Positions 7,598-15,043 of a DNA stretch of 64,000 nucleotides are shown here, one piece after another (position 1 is the stretch's first letter; every line of letters begins with the position of its first letter). The stretch spans positions 1 to 64,000 of the forward strand of contig JBJXHM010000019.1 of the NCBI GenBank assembly GCA_046233115.1. Direction: 5' to 3'. The position numbers and the translations under genes were made by a program. The notes beneath the pieces were generated by a model. The model saw only the letters and a list, made by a program, of their open reading frames with translations. It was not told the origin of the DNA and ran no database searches. Source of the stretch: JACOMY01 sp046233115 (GTDB taxonomy: Bacteria; Pseudomonadota; Alphaproteobacteria; Kiloniellales; JACOMY01).

Positions 7598-9256
7598 ATG
7601 TTCAAGCCGTCCGAACGACCAACCGACAGGGCGCGCCTCTGCGGCTTGTCGGCCCTGGTGCCGGCCGTTGCGATGGGGCTCTCGGTCCTTTCGACCGCAC
7701 CGGCGATGGCCGAGAACGACAGCAAGCCGAACATCGTCTTCATCATGGGCGACGACATCGGCATGTGGAACATCGGCGCCTATCACCGCGGGCTATTGGC
7801 GGGGCGCACCCCCAACATCGACAAGCTCGCCGCCGAAGGGGCGATCTTCACCGACTACTATGCCGAAGCGAGCTGCACGGCCGGCCGGGCCAACTTCATC
7901 ACCGGCGAACTGCCGATCCGCACCGGGCTGACCACGGTCGGACAGGCGGGCGCCGCAATCGGCATTCCGGCCAGGGCACCGACCATCGCGACAGCCCTCA
8001 AGGAACTGGGTTACGCGACCGGACAGTTCGGCAAGAACCACCTGGGCGACCGCAACGAGTTTCTGCCGACCGTCCATGGCTTCGACGAGTTCTTCGGCTA
8101 CCTCTATCACCTCGACGCGATGGAGGACCCCTGGCACCCGAACTATCCCAAGGATCTCCTCGACAAGGTCGGCCCGCGCAACGTGCTGCACGCCTTCGCC
8201 AGCGACAAGGACGACGCCACGGTCGAGCCGCGCTGGGGCAAGGTCGGCAAGCAGCGGATCATCGACAAGGGGCCGCTCCCGCCGCATCCGACCGAGGGCG
8301 TCGAGCTGAACATGGAGACCGTGGACGAGGTCATCCGCGACTACGCCTTCGACTTCATGGACAAGGCGCAGAAGGACGGCAAACCCTTCTTCGTGTGGCT
8401 GAACCCGACCCGCATGCACGTGATCACCCACCTCGCGCCCAAGTACGAGAAGATGCGGACACCTGAGAACGGCTGGACCATCCAGGAAGCCGGCATGGCG
8501 CAGTTCGACGACATCATCGGCGACGTGATGAACAAGCTGGAGGAGATGGGGGTCGCCGACAACACCATCATCGCCGTCACCACGGACAACGGAACCGAGG
8601 GCTTCAGCTGGCCCGATGGCGGCACCACGCCCTTCAAGGGCTGGAAGGGGATGGGGACGGAAGGCGGCTTCCGCGTTCCCCTCGTCGTCCGCTGGCCGGC
8701 CAAGATGCAGCCCAACCAGGTGATCAACGAGGTGATGTCCGGGCTGGACTGGTTCCCCACCTTCGTCGCGGCCGCGGGCTACGACGGCGACATCGCCACG
8801 GACCTGACCAAGGGCAAGACGCTGGCCGGCACCGAGTACAAGGTTCACCTCGACGGTTACAACCAGCTCGCCATGCTGACCAAGGGTGAGAAGTCCGCAC
8901 GCAACGAGCTCTGGTACTTCACCGAGTCGACCCTGGCCGCGGCCCGGATCGGCGACTTCAAGTACGTCTTCATCTCCCAGCCCGACGGCTGGTTCGGCCC
9001 GAAGGTCAAGCTCGACTGGCCGGGGATCTACAACCTGCGCCTCGACCCCTTCGAGAAGATGAACCTCGGGGACTCGCTCTTCGCCGCGAACTGGTGGGCC
9101 TACGAGTTCTGGCGCTTCGTCTTCGTCCAGCAGGAGGTCGCCAAGCTGGCCAAGACGGCGCTCGACTTCCCGCCGATGCAGCCGGGCGCCAGCTTCAACC
9201 TCTCGGCCGTCAAGGCACAGGTCGAGCAGGCGATAAGCAGCAAGGCCGGGAACTAG
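7598..9256 (+). CDS. Periplasmic arylsulfatase-type sulfatase (CTAGR active site)
   Basis: A 552-residue type I sulfatase that hydrolyses sulfate esters. An N-terminal basic/hydrophobic segment ending STAPAMA (to about residue 38) is a signal peptide. The metal-binding IVFIMGDDIG segment (Asp52, Asp53) is followed by the formylglycine motif SCTAGRANFITG with Cys93; this is the C-x-A-x-R variant of C-x-P-x-R, which still needs oxidation by a formylglycine-generating enzyme, and none is encoded here. FGKNHLGD and VTTDNGTEG provide further family residues. RBS ggggaga precedes ATG 7598. A hairpin follows the gene. Its substrate is unknown; the UMF1 transporter gene lies downstream. Confidence 0.9.
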   Translation: MFKPSERPTDRARLCGLSALVPAVAMGLSVLSTAPAMAENDSKPNIVFIMGDDIGMWNIGAYHRGLLAGRTPNIDKLAAEGAIFTDYYAEASCTAGRANFITGELPIRTGLTTVGQAGAAIGIPARAPTIATALKELGYATGQFGKNHLGDRNEFLPTVHGFDEFFGYLYHLDAMEDPWHPNYPKDLLDKVGPRNVLHAFASDKDDATVEPRWGKVGKQRIIDKGPLPPHPTEGVELNMETVDEVIRDYAFDFMDKAQKDGKPFFVWLNPTRMHVITHLAPKYEKMRTPENGWTIQEAGMAQFDDIIGDVMNKLEEMGVADNTIIAVTTDNGTEGFSWPDGGTTPFKGWKGMGTEGGFRVPLVVRWPAKMQPNQVINEVMSGLDWFPTFVAAAGYDGDIATDLTKGKTLAGTEYKVHLDGYNQLAMLTKGEKSARNELWYFTESTLAAARIGDFKYVFISQPDGWFGPKVKLDWPGIYNLRLDPFEKMNLGDSLFAANWWAYEFWRFVFVQQEVAKLAKTALDFPPMQPGASFNLSAVKAQVEQAISSKAGN

Positions 9257-9312
9257 CAGGAAGAGTGGGAGGAGGACGCACCACCGCAAGGCTCGCGTCC
9301 CCCCTGGTTAGC

Positions 9313-9342
9313 GAAGAGGCGCTCATCGAAGGCGCCTCTTTC
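9313..9342 (+). terminator. Intrinsic terminator after the sulfatase gene
   Basis: Arms aagaggcgc (9314-9322) and gcgcctctt (9332-9340) form a 9-bp perfect stem (10 with a G-T pair) around a 9-nt loop, ending in tttctcg. It lies 57 bp downstream of the sulfatase stop and separates it from the transporter. Confidence 0.7.
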
Positions 9343-9446
9343 TCGTTGCCGTACCCGCCTTCACCGCCTCGCTCTGCGATGGGGCTTGCGGAGCGGGGTC
9401 GGAGCTGTCTTCTCTCGCCGGAGCGAGGCCAGCGAAAGGGACGCCC

Positions 9447-10751
9447 GTGACGGCCGAGAGCAGCGACGCAAAGCGGACCAGCCGCCCGAGAACGAGCCGC
9501 CTGGGATTGGCGGCCTGGGCGCTCTACGACCTGGCGAACTCCGCCTTCCCCACCGTCATCGTGACCTTCGTCTTCGCCGCCTACTTCGCCAAGGCGGTGG
9601 CTCCCGACGAGACCAGGGGGACCGAGCTCTGGGGCATGGCGATGGCGATCTCCGGCCTGGCGGTGGCCCTGCTGGCGCCGATCTTCGGCGCCATCGCCGA
9701 CCGCGGCGGACCGCGCAAACCCTGGCTCGGCAGCTTCACCCTGCTCTGCCTGGCCAGCGGTGCCGGGCTCTGGTTCGTGACGCCGGACCAGGGGGCGATC
9801 GCGCTGGCGCTGATCCTGGCCGGGCTCGCCAACGCCGCCTTCGAGTTCGGCCAGGTCTTCTACAACTCCATGCTGCCGGACCTGGCCTCGCCCGCGAAGC
9901 TGGGCCGGATCTCCGGTTGGTGCTGGGGGCTGGGCTATGTCGGCGGGCTGATCTGCCTGGCGCTGACCCTGGTGCTCTTCGTGCAACCGAACCCGCCGCT
10001 CTTCGGGCTCGACAAGGTGAGCCAGGAGCAGATCCGTATCGTCGGCCCCTTCGTCGCCCTCTGGTTCCTCGCCTTCGCCTGGCCGCTCTTCTTCTTCACG
10101 CCGGACCGGCCGCGCAAGGCCAAGGCGCCCGGCAATGCCGTGACCGAGAGCCTGGGCGAGCTCTGGCACACCCTGAAGGGGCTCAGGCAGCGGCCCTGGA
10201 TCGTGCGCTTCCTGATCGCAAGGCTGCTCTACATCGACGGGCTGGCGACGCTCTTCGCCTTCGGCGGACTCTATGCCGCCGGCACCTTCGGCATGTCGGT
10301 CGAGGAGATCCTGGGCTTCGGCATTCTCTTGAACGTGACCGCCGGCCTCGGCGCCTTTCTCTTCGGCTGGCTCGACGACCGCATCGGCGCCAAGCCGACG
10401 GTGGAGATCTCGCTGGTCTGTCTGATCCTGCTGGGCGGCGCCATCCTGCTGGTCGAGGGCGCGCTCTGGTTCTGGATCCTGGGGGCCGCGATCGGGATCT
10501 TCGTCGGGCCAGTGCAGGCCTCCTCGCGCTCCTTGATGGCGCGCCTGGCGCCGGCCGAGCAGATGACCCAGATGTTCGGGCTCTTCGCGCTCTCGGGCAA
10601 GGTCACCGCCTTCCTCGGCCCCGGCCTGGTCTCGCTGCTGACCGCCGTCAGCGGCAGCCAGCGGGTCGGCATGAGCGTCATCATCGTCCTCTTCCTGCTG
10701 GGCCTCCTGATCCTACGTCCCCTGCAGCACGAGCGGAGCGAGGCTACCTAG
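9447..10751 (+). CDS. MFS transporter, UMF1 (Atg22-like) family
   Basis: A 434-residue inner-membrane transporter with about twelve hydrophobic segments. The N-terminal WALYDLANSAFPTVIVTFVF segment carries the YDxANSAF signature of the UMF1 family, whose eukaryotic relative Atg22 exports vacuolar amino acids. Between segments 2 and 3 lies a DRGGPRKPW loop, and the second half begins around residue 245 after a charged central loop (PRKAKAPGNAVTES). It starts at GTG 9447 behind aaaggg. larA begins 52 bp downstream on the same strand, so co-transcription with the lar operon and transport of a hydroxy-acid or other small substrate are possible but inferred only from position. Confidence 0.85.
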   Translation: MTAESSDAKRTSRPRTSRLGLAAWALYDLANSAFPTVIVTFVFAAYFAKAVAPDETRGTELWGMAMAISGLAVALLAPIFGAIADRGGPRKPWLGSFTLLCLASGAGLWFVTPDQGAIALALILAGLANAAFEFGQVFYNSMLPDLASPAKLGRISGWCWGLGYVGGLICLALTLVLFVQPNPPLFGLDKVSQEQIRIVGPFVALWFLAFAWPLFFFTPDRPRKAKAPGNAVTESLGELWHTLKGLRQRPWIVRFLIARLLYIDGLATLFAFGGLYAAGTFGMSVEEILGFGILLNVTAGLGAFLFGWLDDRIGAKPTVEISLVCLILLGGAILLVEGALWFWILGAAIGIFVGPVQASSRSLMARLAPAEQMTQMFGLFALSGKVTAFLGPGLVSLLTAVSGSQRVGMSVIIVLFLLGLLILRPLQHERSEAT

Positions 10752-10803
10752 CCCGGCCGCGGCCGAAGTCCTATAGTCAGGGCAAGAAAGAGAGGACACC
10801 GCC

Positions 10804-12093
10804 ATGAAGGTCGACCTTGCCTACGGACGCAGCAGCATCGAGGTGACCCTGCCGGAAGGCGCCGAGCCCACGATCATCCGCAAGCCCCCCTTCCCGGTCC
10901 CGGGCAGCGCCGAGAGCGTGATCCGGGCCGCCCTGGAGGCGCCGATCGACAGCGGCCCAATCGAGGAGATCGCGCGCGGCAGGAAGAGCGCCTGCATCCT
11001 GATCTGCGACATCACCCGGCCGGTTCCCAACGCCAGCTTCCTGCAGCCGCTGATCCGCCGCCTGATGGCCGCCGGGATCGCGGCCGAGGCCATCACCGTG
11101 CTGGTCGCCACCGGCCTGCACCGCCCGAACGAGGGCGAGGAGCTGGCCGCGCTGGTCGGCGACCCCTGGGTGCTGGAGACGGTCACGGTCGCGAACCACT
11201 TCGCCGAGCGGGACGAGGACCACGTCGACCTGGGCGTGACCCCGACCCGCGGCACCCCGGTGAAGTTGGACCGCCGCTTCGTCGAGGCCGAGGTGAAGAT
11301 CGCCACCGGTCTGGTCGAGCCGCACTTCATGGCCGGCTATTCCGGCGGCCGCAAGGTGATCGCGCCGGGCGTGGCCCATCACGAGACCATCCGCACCTTC
11401 CACAGCGCCCGCTTCATGGAGGATCCGGCGGCGATCCAGTGCAACCTGGAGAAAAACCCGCTGCACGAGGAGCAGCTGGAGATCGTGCGCATGCTGGGTC
11501 CGGTCTACGCGCTGAACACCGTGCTGGACGACGAGCGCCACCTGGTGAAGGCGACCTTCGGCGAGGTGATCGCCAGCCACCTGGCCGCGGTCGACTTCGT
11601 GCGCGATTTCACCGAGATCGCCATCGGACGACGCTTCAAGACCGTGGTCACCTCCTCGGCCGGCTTCCCACTGGACCAGACCTACTATCAGACGGTGAAG
11701 GGCATGGTGACCCCGCTCGACATCCTGGAGCCCGGCGGCACCCTGATCGTCGCCTCCAAGTGCGGCGAGGGCTTCGGCTCGGCCCACTTCCGCGCCGCCC
11801 AGCAGCGCCTGATCGAGCTGGGTCCCGACAGTTTCCTCGACAGCCTGCTGGCCAAGCGCCTGGCCGACGTCGACGAGTGGCAGACCGAGATGCAGCTGAA
11901 GCCGATGCGCAAGGGCTCGATTCAGCTCTTCGCCGAGGGGCTCTCGGACGAGGAGCACGCGATCACCGGCGTCGAGCGGATCCGCAGCCTGGAAAGCGCC
12001 ATCGCCGAGAGCCTCAGACACCACGGCGATCGCGCGCTGGCGGTGATCCCGGAGGGTCCCTACGTGGTGCCCTTCGCGCGGACCGCGGCCTAG
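10804..12093 (+). CDS. larA: LarA-family nickel-pincer racemase/epimerase
   Basis: A 429-residue member of the lactate racemase family, which interconverts 2-hydroxyacid stereoisomers using a pyridinium-dithiocarboxylate nickel pincer (NPN) cofactor. Residues conserved with the Lactobacillus plantarum enzyme are seen directly: DITRP (Asp69, Arg72), GLHRP (His106), EPHFMAGYSGGRK (His174 acid/base and Lys184, the cofactor-binding lysine) and His200, a Ni ligand; the last three even share the L. plantarum numbering. RBS agagga precedes ATG 10804. larC, larE and larB follow on the same strand with minimal gaps. LarA homologues vary in substrate, so lactate is not certain. Confidence 0.92.
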   Translation: MKVDLAYGRSSIEVTLPEGAEPTIIRKPPFPVPGSAESVIRAALEAPIDSGPIEEIARGRKSACILICDITRPVPNASFLQPLIRRLMAAGIAAEAITVLVATGLHRPNEGEELAALVGDPWVLETVTVANHFAERDEDHVDLGVTPTRGTPVKLDRRFVEAEVKIATGLVEPHFMAGYSGGRKVIAPGVAHHETIRTFHSARFMEDPAAIQCNLEKNPLHEEQLEIVRMLGPVYALNTVLDDERHLVKATFGEVIASHLAAVDFVRDFTEIAIGRRFKTVVTSSAGFPLDQTYYQTVKGMVTPLDILEPGGTLIVASKCGEGFGSAHFRAAQQRLIELGPDSFLDSLLAKRLADVDEWQTEMQLKPMRKGSIQLFAEGLSDEEHAITGVERIRSLESAIAESLRHHGDRALAVIPEGPYVVPFARTAA

Positions 12094-12109
12094 CCCGGAC
12101 CAGCGCTCC

Positions 12110-13306
12110 TTGGATCGCCATCTTCACCTTGAACCGATCGGCGGGCTCGCCGGCGACATGTTCGCGGCGGCCCTGCTGGACTGCCTGCCTGACCTCTGGA
12201 AGCCGCTGCAGGAGGACCTGGCGCAGGCCGGTCTGCTGGCCGAGGTGACGGTCGAGCAGCAGGCCTGCCGGGTCAACGGCTTCGCCGCCGGCCACTTCGC
12301 CGTCAGCCTGCGCCACGAACGGCCGAACCCGACCCGGCACTATGCCGATATCAAGCAGCGCCTCGAGGCCTCCGGCCTCGACCCGGCGGTGCTGGCGCGG
12401 GCCATCGCGATCTTCGACCACCTCGCCGAGGCCGAGGGCCGGGTGCACGGCTGCCCGCCCGAGAGGGTGCACTTCCACGAGGTGGCGGACTGGGACTCGC
12501 TGGCCGACATCGTCGCCGCGGCCAGCCTGATCGAGCGCTCCGGCATCCGCTCCTGGTCCTGCGGCAGCCTGCCGATGGGCCGCGGCCGGGTGCGCAGCGC
12601 GCACGGCCCCCTGCCCCTGCCTGCGCCTGCGGTGGTGCACCTGCTGGAGGGCTTTGCGCTTTACGACGACGGCCTGGAAGGCGAGCGGGTGACGCCGACC
12701 GGCGCCGCCATCCTGCGCCACCTGATGCCGGGCAACGGCGCCGGCCGGCCTTCGGGCCGGCTGCTGGGCCGCGGCGCCGGCGGCGGCACCAAGCGCTTCG
12801 AGGGCGTCGCCAACCTGCTGCACGCCCTGCTGATCGAGACCGCCGGTGCAAGCGCGCCCGGCCGCGACCGCATCGCCCTGCTGGCCTTCGAGGTCGACGA
12901 CATGACGCCGGAGGCGCTCTCCATCGGCCTCGACCGCCTGCGCCTGGCCGAGGGCGTGCGCGACGTCAGCTACCAGCTGCGCCAGGGCAAGAAGGGGCGC
13001 AGCCTCTTCGCGGTACAGGTGCTGGCCGCGCCCGAGCAGGCCGAGGCGGTGGCCGCGCTCTGCTTCCTGGAGACCACCACCCTGGGCCTCAGGCTTAACC
13101 TCGAGAGCCGCCTGATCCTGAAGCGCGAGAGTGACAAGGTCGATATCGGCGGCGAGCGGCTGGCGCTGAAGCGCGCGCGCCGGCCCGACGGTAGCATCAC
13201 CGCCAAGGTCGAGGCCGACGCCCTGGCCGGCGAGGCCGGGCACTACCGCCGCGAGGAGCTGGCCGCCCGCGCGCTGGCCAAGGCCCGCGAGGACGGCGAT
13301 GACTGA
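12110..13306 (+). CDS. larC: LarC, nickel-insertion protein for the pincer cofactor
   Basis: A 398-residue protein that inserts Ni2+ into the thiolated pincer precursor in a CTP-dependent reaction in the characterised system. The N-terminal PIGGLAGDMFAAALLD signature, HFHEVADWDSLADIV and the central LPLPAPAVVHLLEG and TPTGAAIL segments are classic LarC. Unlike L. plantarum, where larC is split into larC1/larC2 and joined by programmed frameshifting, the gene is one uninterrupted frame. The apparent start is TTG 12110, 17 bp after the larA stop; no closer ATG keeps the conserved N-terminus. The 3' end overlaps larE by 8 bp, indicating translational coupling. Confidence 0.92.
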   Translation: MDRHLHLEPIGGLAGDMFAAALLDCLPDLWKPLQEDLAQAGLLAEVTVEQQACRVNGFAAGHFAVSLRHERPNPTRHYADIKQRLEASGLDPAVLARAIAIFDHLAEAEGRVHGCPPERVHFHEVADWDSLADIVAAASLIERSGIRSWSCGSLPMGRGRVRSAHGPLPLPAPAVVHLLEGFALYDDGLEGERVTPTGAAILRHLMPGNGAGRPSGRLLGRGAGGGTKRFEGVANLLHALLIETAGASAPGRDRIALLAFEVDDMTPEALSIGLDRLRLAEGVRDVSYQLRQGKKGRSLFAVQVLAAPEQAEAVAALCFLETTTLGLRLNLESRLILKRESDKVDIGGERLALKRARRPDGSITAKVEADALAGEAGHYRREELAARALAKAREDGDD

Positions 13307-14102
13307 GGAACTGGAACGCCTCCAAGCGCTGCTCACCGGGCAACAGCGTCTGGCGGTCGCGGTCAGCGGCGGTGTCGACAGCCTGACCCTGGCCTGGGTC
13401 GCGGGCAGCCTGCCGGGGCTGGAGCTGCTGGCCGTGCATGCCGTCTCCCCGGCGGTGCCGCCCGAGGCCACGGCCCGCGTCCGCCGCCATGCCGCCGACG
13501 CCGGCTGGCGCCTCAGCATCGTGGACGCCGGCGAGTACGACGATCCCGACTACCGCAAGAACCCGCCGAACCGCTGCTTCTTCTGCAAGAAGAACCTCTA
13601 CGGCCGCATGCAGCAGATCACCGACGCGCCCCTGGCTTCCGGCACCAACCTGGACGACCTGGGCGACTACCGCCCCGGCCTGATCGCCGCCCGGCAGGCC
13701 GCGGTCTGGCACCCCTATGTCGAGGCCGGCATCGACAAGGCCGGCGTACGCGCGATCGCCGCCCGCCTCGGCCTGGACGACATCGCCGAGCTACCGGCCC
13801 AGCCCTGCCTCGCCAGCCGGGTCGAGACCGGCATCGCCATCGCCGCAGACGACCTCGCCTTTATCGACCGGGTGGAGCGGGCCGTGGCCGCCCTGGTCGG
13901 GCCGGGCGACATCCGCTGCCGCCTGACCCAGGCCGGGGTCAGGCTGGAGCTGCCGGAAGGCCAGGCGCTTGGCCGGGAGGAGGCGCTGGACCGCCTGCTC
14001 GAGCGCCTCTGCAACGAGATCGGCCGCCGCTATGCCGGGCGGCGGGCCTACCGCCGCGGCAGCGCCTTCCTGCAGCCGCGCGGCGACCAGAGCGCGGCAT
14101 GA
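13299..14102 (+). CDS. larE: LarE, ATP-dependent sulfur insertase
   Basis: A 267-residue PP-loop enzyme that adenylylates and thiolates the pyridinium dicarboxylate made by LarB. The PP-loop SGGVDS is at residues 23-28. Cysteines are at 93 and 96 (NRCFFCKK) and 170 (PCLASR); the last sits in the region of the sacrificial sulfur-donor cysteine of L. plantarum LarE, though three-cysteine LarE proteins can instead hold an iron-sulfur cluster. I cannot say which chemistry applies here. The start ATG lies inside the end of larC (8-bp overlap) and the stop overlaps larB (ATGA). Confidence 0.92.
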   Translation: MTEELERLQALLTGQQRLAVAVSGGVDSLTLAWVAGSLPGLELLAVHAVSPAVPPEATARVRRHAADAGWRLSIVDAGEYDDPDYRKNPPNRCFFCKKNLYGRMQQITDAPLASGTNLDDLGDYRPGLIAARQAAVWHPYVEAGIDKAGVRAIAARLGLDDIAELPAQPCLASRVETGIAIAADDLAFIDRVERAVAALVGPGDIRCRLTQAGVRLELPEGQALGREEALDRLLERLCNEIGRRYAGRRAYRRGSAFLQPRGDQSAA

Positions 14103-14752
14103 CCGGCGACCTGCGCTTCGACTGGGAGCGCGAAACGCGCACCGGTGTCCCCGAAGCCCTCTTCGCCGAGGGCAAGAGTGCCGAGCAGATCCTGGCGCTG
14201 CTGACCCAGGCCGAGGCGCGGCAGCGGCCGATCCTGATCACTCGGCTGGGCGACGCATTGCACCGCGCGGTGACGGCCGGAGGCCGCTTCGCCCTGGACT
14301 ACGATCCTGCCTCGCGCACCGCCGTCTTCGGCGACCTCGCGCCGCCACCGCCGCCGGCCAGGGTGGCGGTGCTCAGCGCCGGCCAGGCCGACCTGCCGGT
14401 GGCCAGCGAGGCGGCCCGCTGCCTCTCCTTCTTCGGGCTGGCCAACGCGAGCTACGGCGATATCGGCGTCGCCGGCCTCTGGCGCCTCCTGGAGCTGCAG
14501 GAGGAGCTGCAGCGCTACGATGTCCTGATCGTCGCCGCCGGCATGGAGGGCGCCCTCTTCAGCGTGGTCGCGGGTCTCACCGCCGCCCCGGTGATCGCGG
14601 TGCCGACCTCGATCGGCTACGGCGTCGCCGCCGGCGGCCGCCTGGCCCTGGAGAGCGCCTTGTCGAGCTGCGCCCCCGGCGTGCTGACGGTCAACATCGA
14701 CAACGGCTTCGGCGCCGCCGCCGCCGCCAGGAAGATCCTGGCGCGGGGCTGA
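14099..14752 (+). CDS. larB: LarB, pyridinium-3,5-biscarboxylate synthase
   Basis: A 217-residue protein that carboxylates and hydrolyses nicotinate adenine dinucleotide, the first step of nickel-pincer cofactor synthesis. The C-terminal half is a PurE/AIR-carboxylase-like Rossmann domain with VLSAGQADLPVASEAAR, VLIVAAGMEGALFSVVAGL and VIAVPTSIGYG, all diagnostic for LarB. The N-terminus FDWERETRTGVPEALFAEGKS is the conserved LarB lead-in. Its ATG overlaps the larE stop (ATGA). It is the last gene of the operon; no nickel transporter (LarMNQO) follows. Confidence 0.92.
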   Translation: MTGDLRFDWERETRTGVPEALFAEGKSAEQILALLTQAEARQRPILITRLGDALHRAVTAGGRFALDYDPASRTAVFGDLAPPPPPARVAVLSAGQADLPVASEAARCLSFFGLANASYGDIGVAGLWRLLELQEELQRYDVLIVAAGMEGALFSVVAGLTAAPVIAVPTSIGYGVAAGGRLALESALSSCAPGVLTVNIDNGFGAAAAARKILARG

Positions 14753-15043
14753 ACGTCGCGGCGCAACCTCGTTGACCGCGGCAGGTGAGTTACGACCCGG
14801 AATCGGCCAATTCGCGACCGATTTCGTCTGCCAGAGGCCATCAATGACTGGATTGATGCCATGAAGGGCGCCAAAGAGGCCAGGGGGAGCGATTTCCGCT
14901 TGACCGGGCTTATCGATACACAAAGCCTATAGACAATCAGCGCAGATTGGGCATCCCGGGTGACAGTACATCCGGATGGCGGCAGGAGCTACAGGAGGCC
15001 AGGGGAAGCTCGGGGTCGGAATAGGCTGCTTTGTGAGGACGCC

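Noticed and set aside
14960..15043. An upstream GTG start for the 15044 RTX gene
   Set aside because: The extra 28 residues are basic and unlike paralogue N-termini, and a gagga ribosome site fits ATG 15044.
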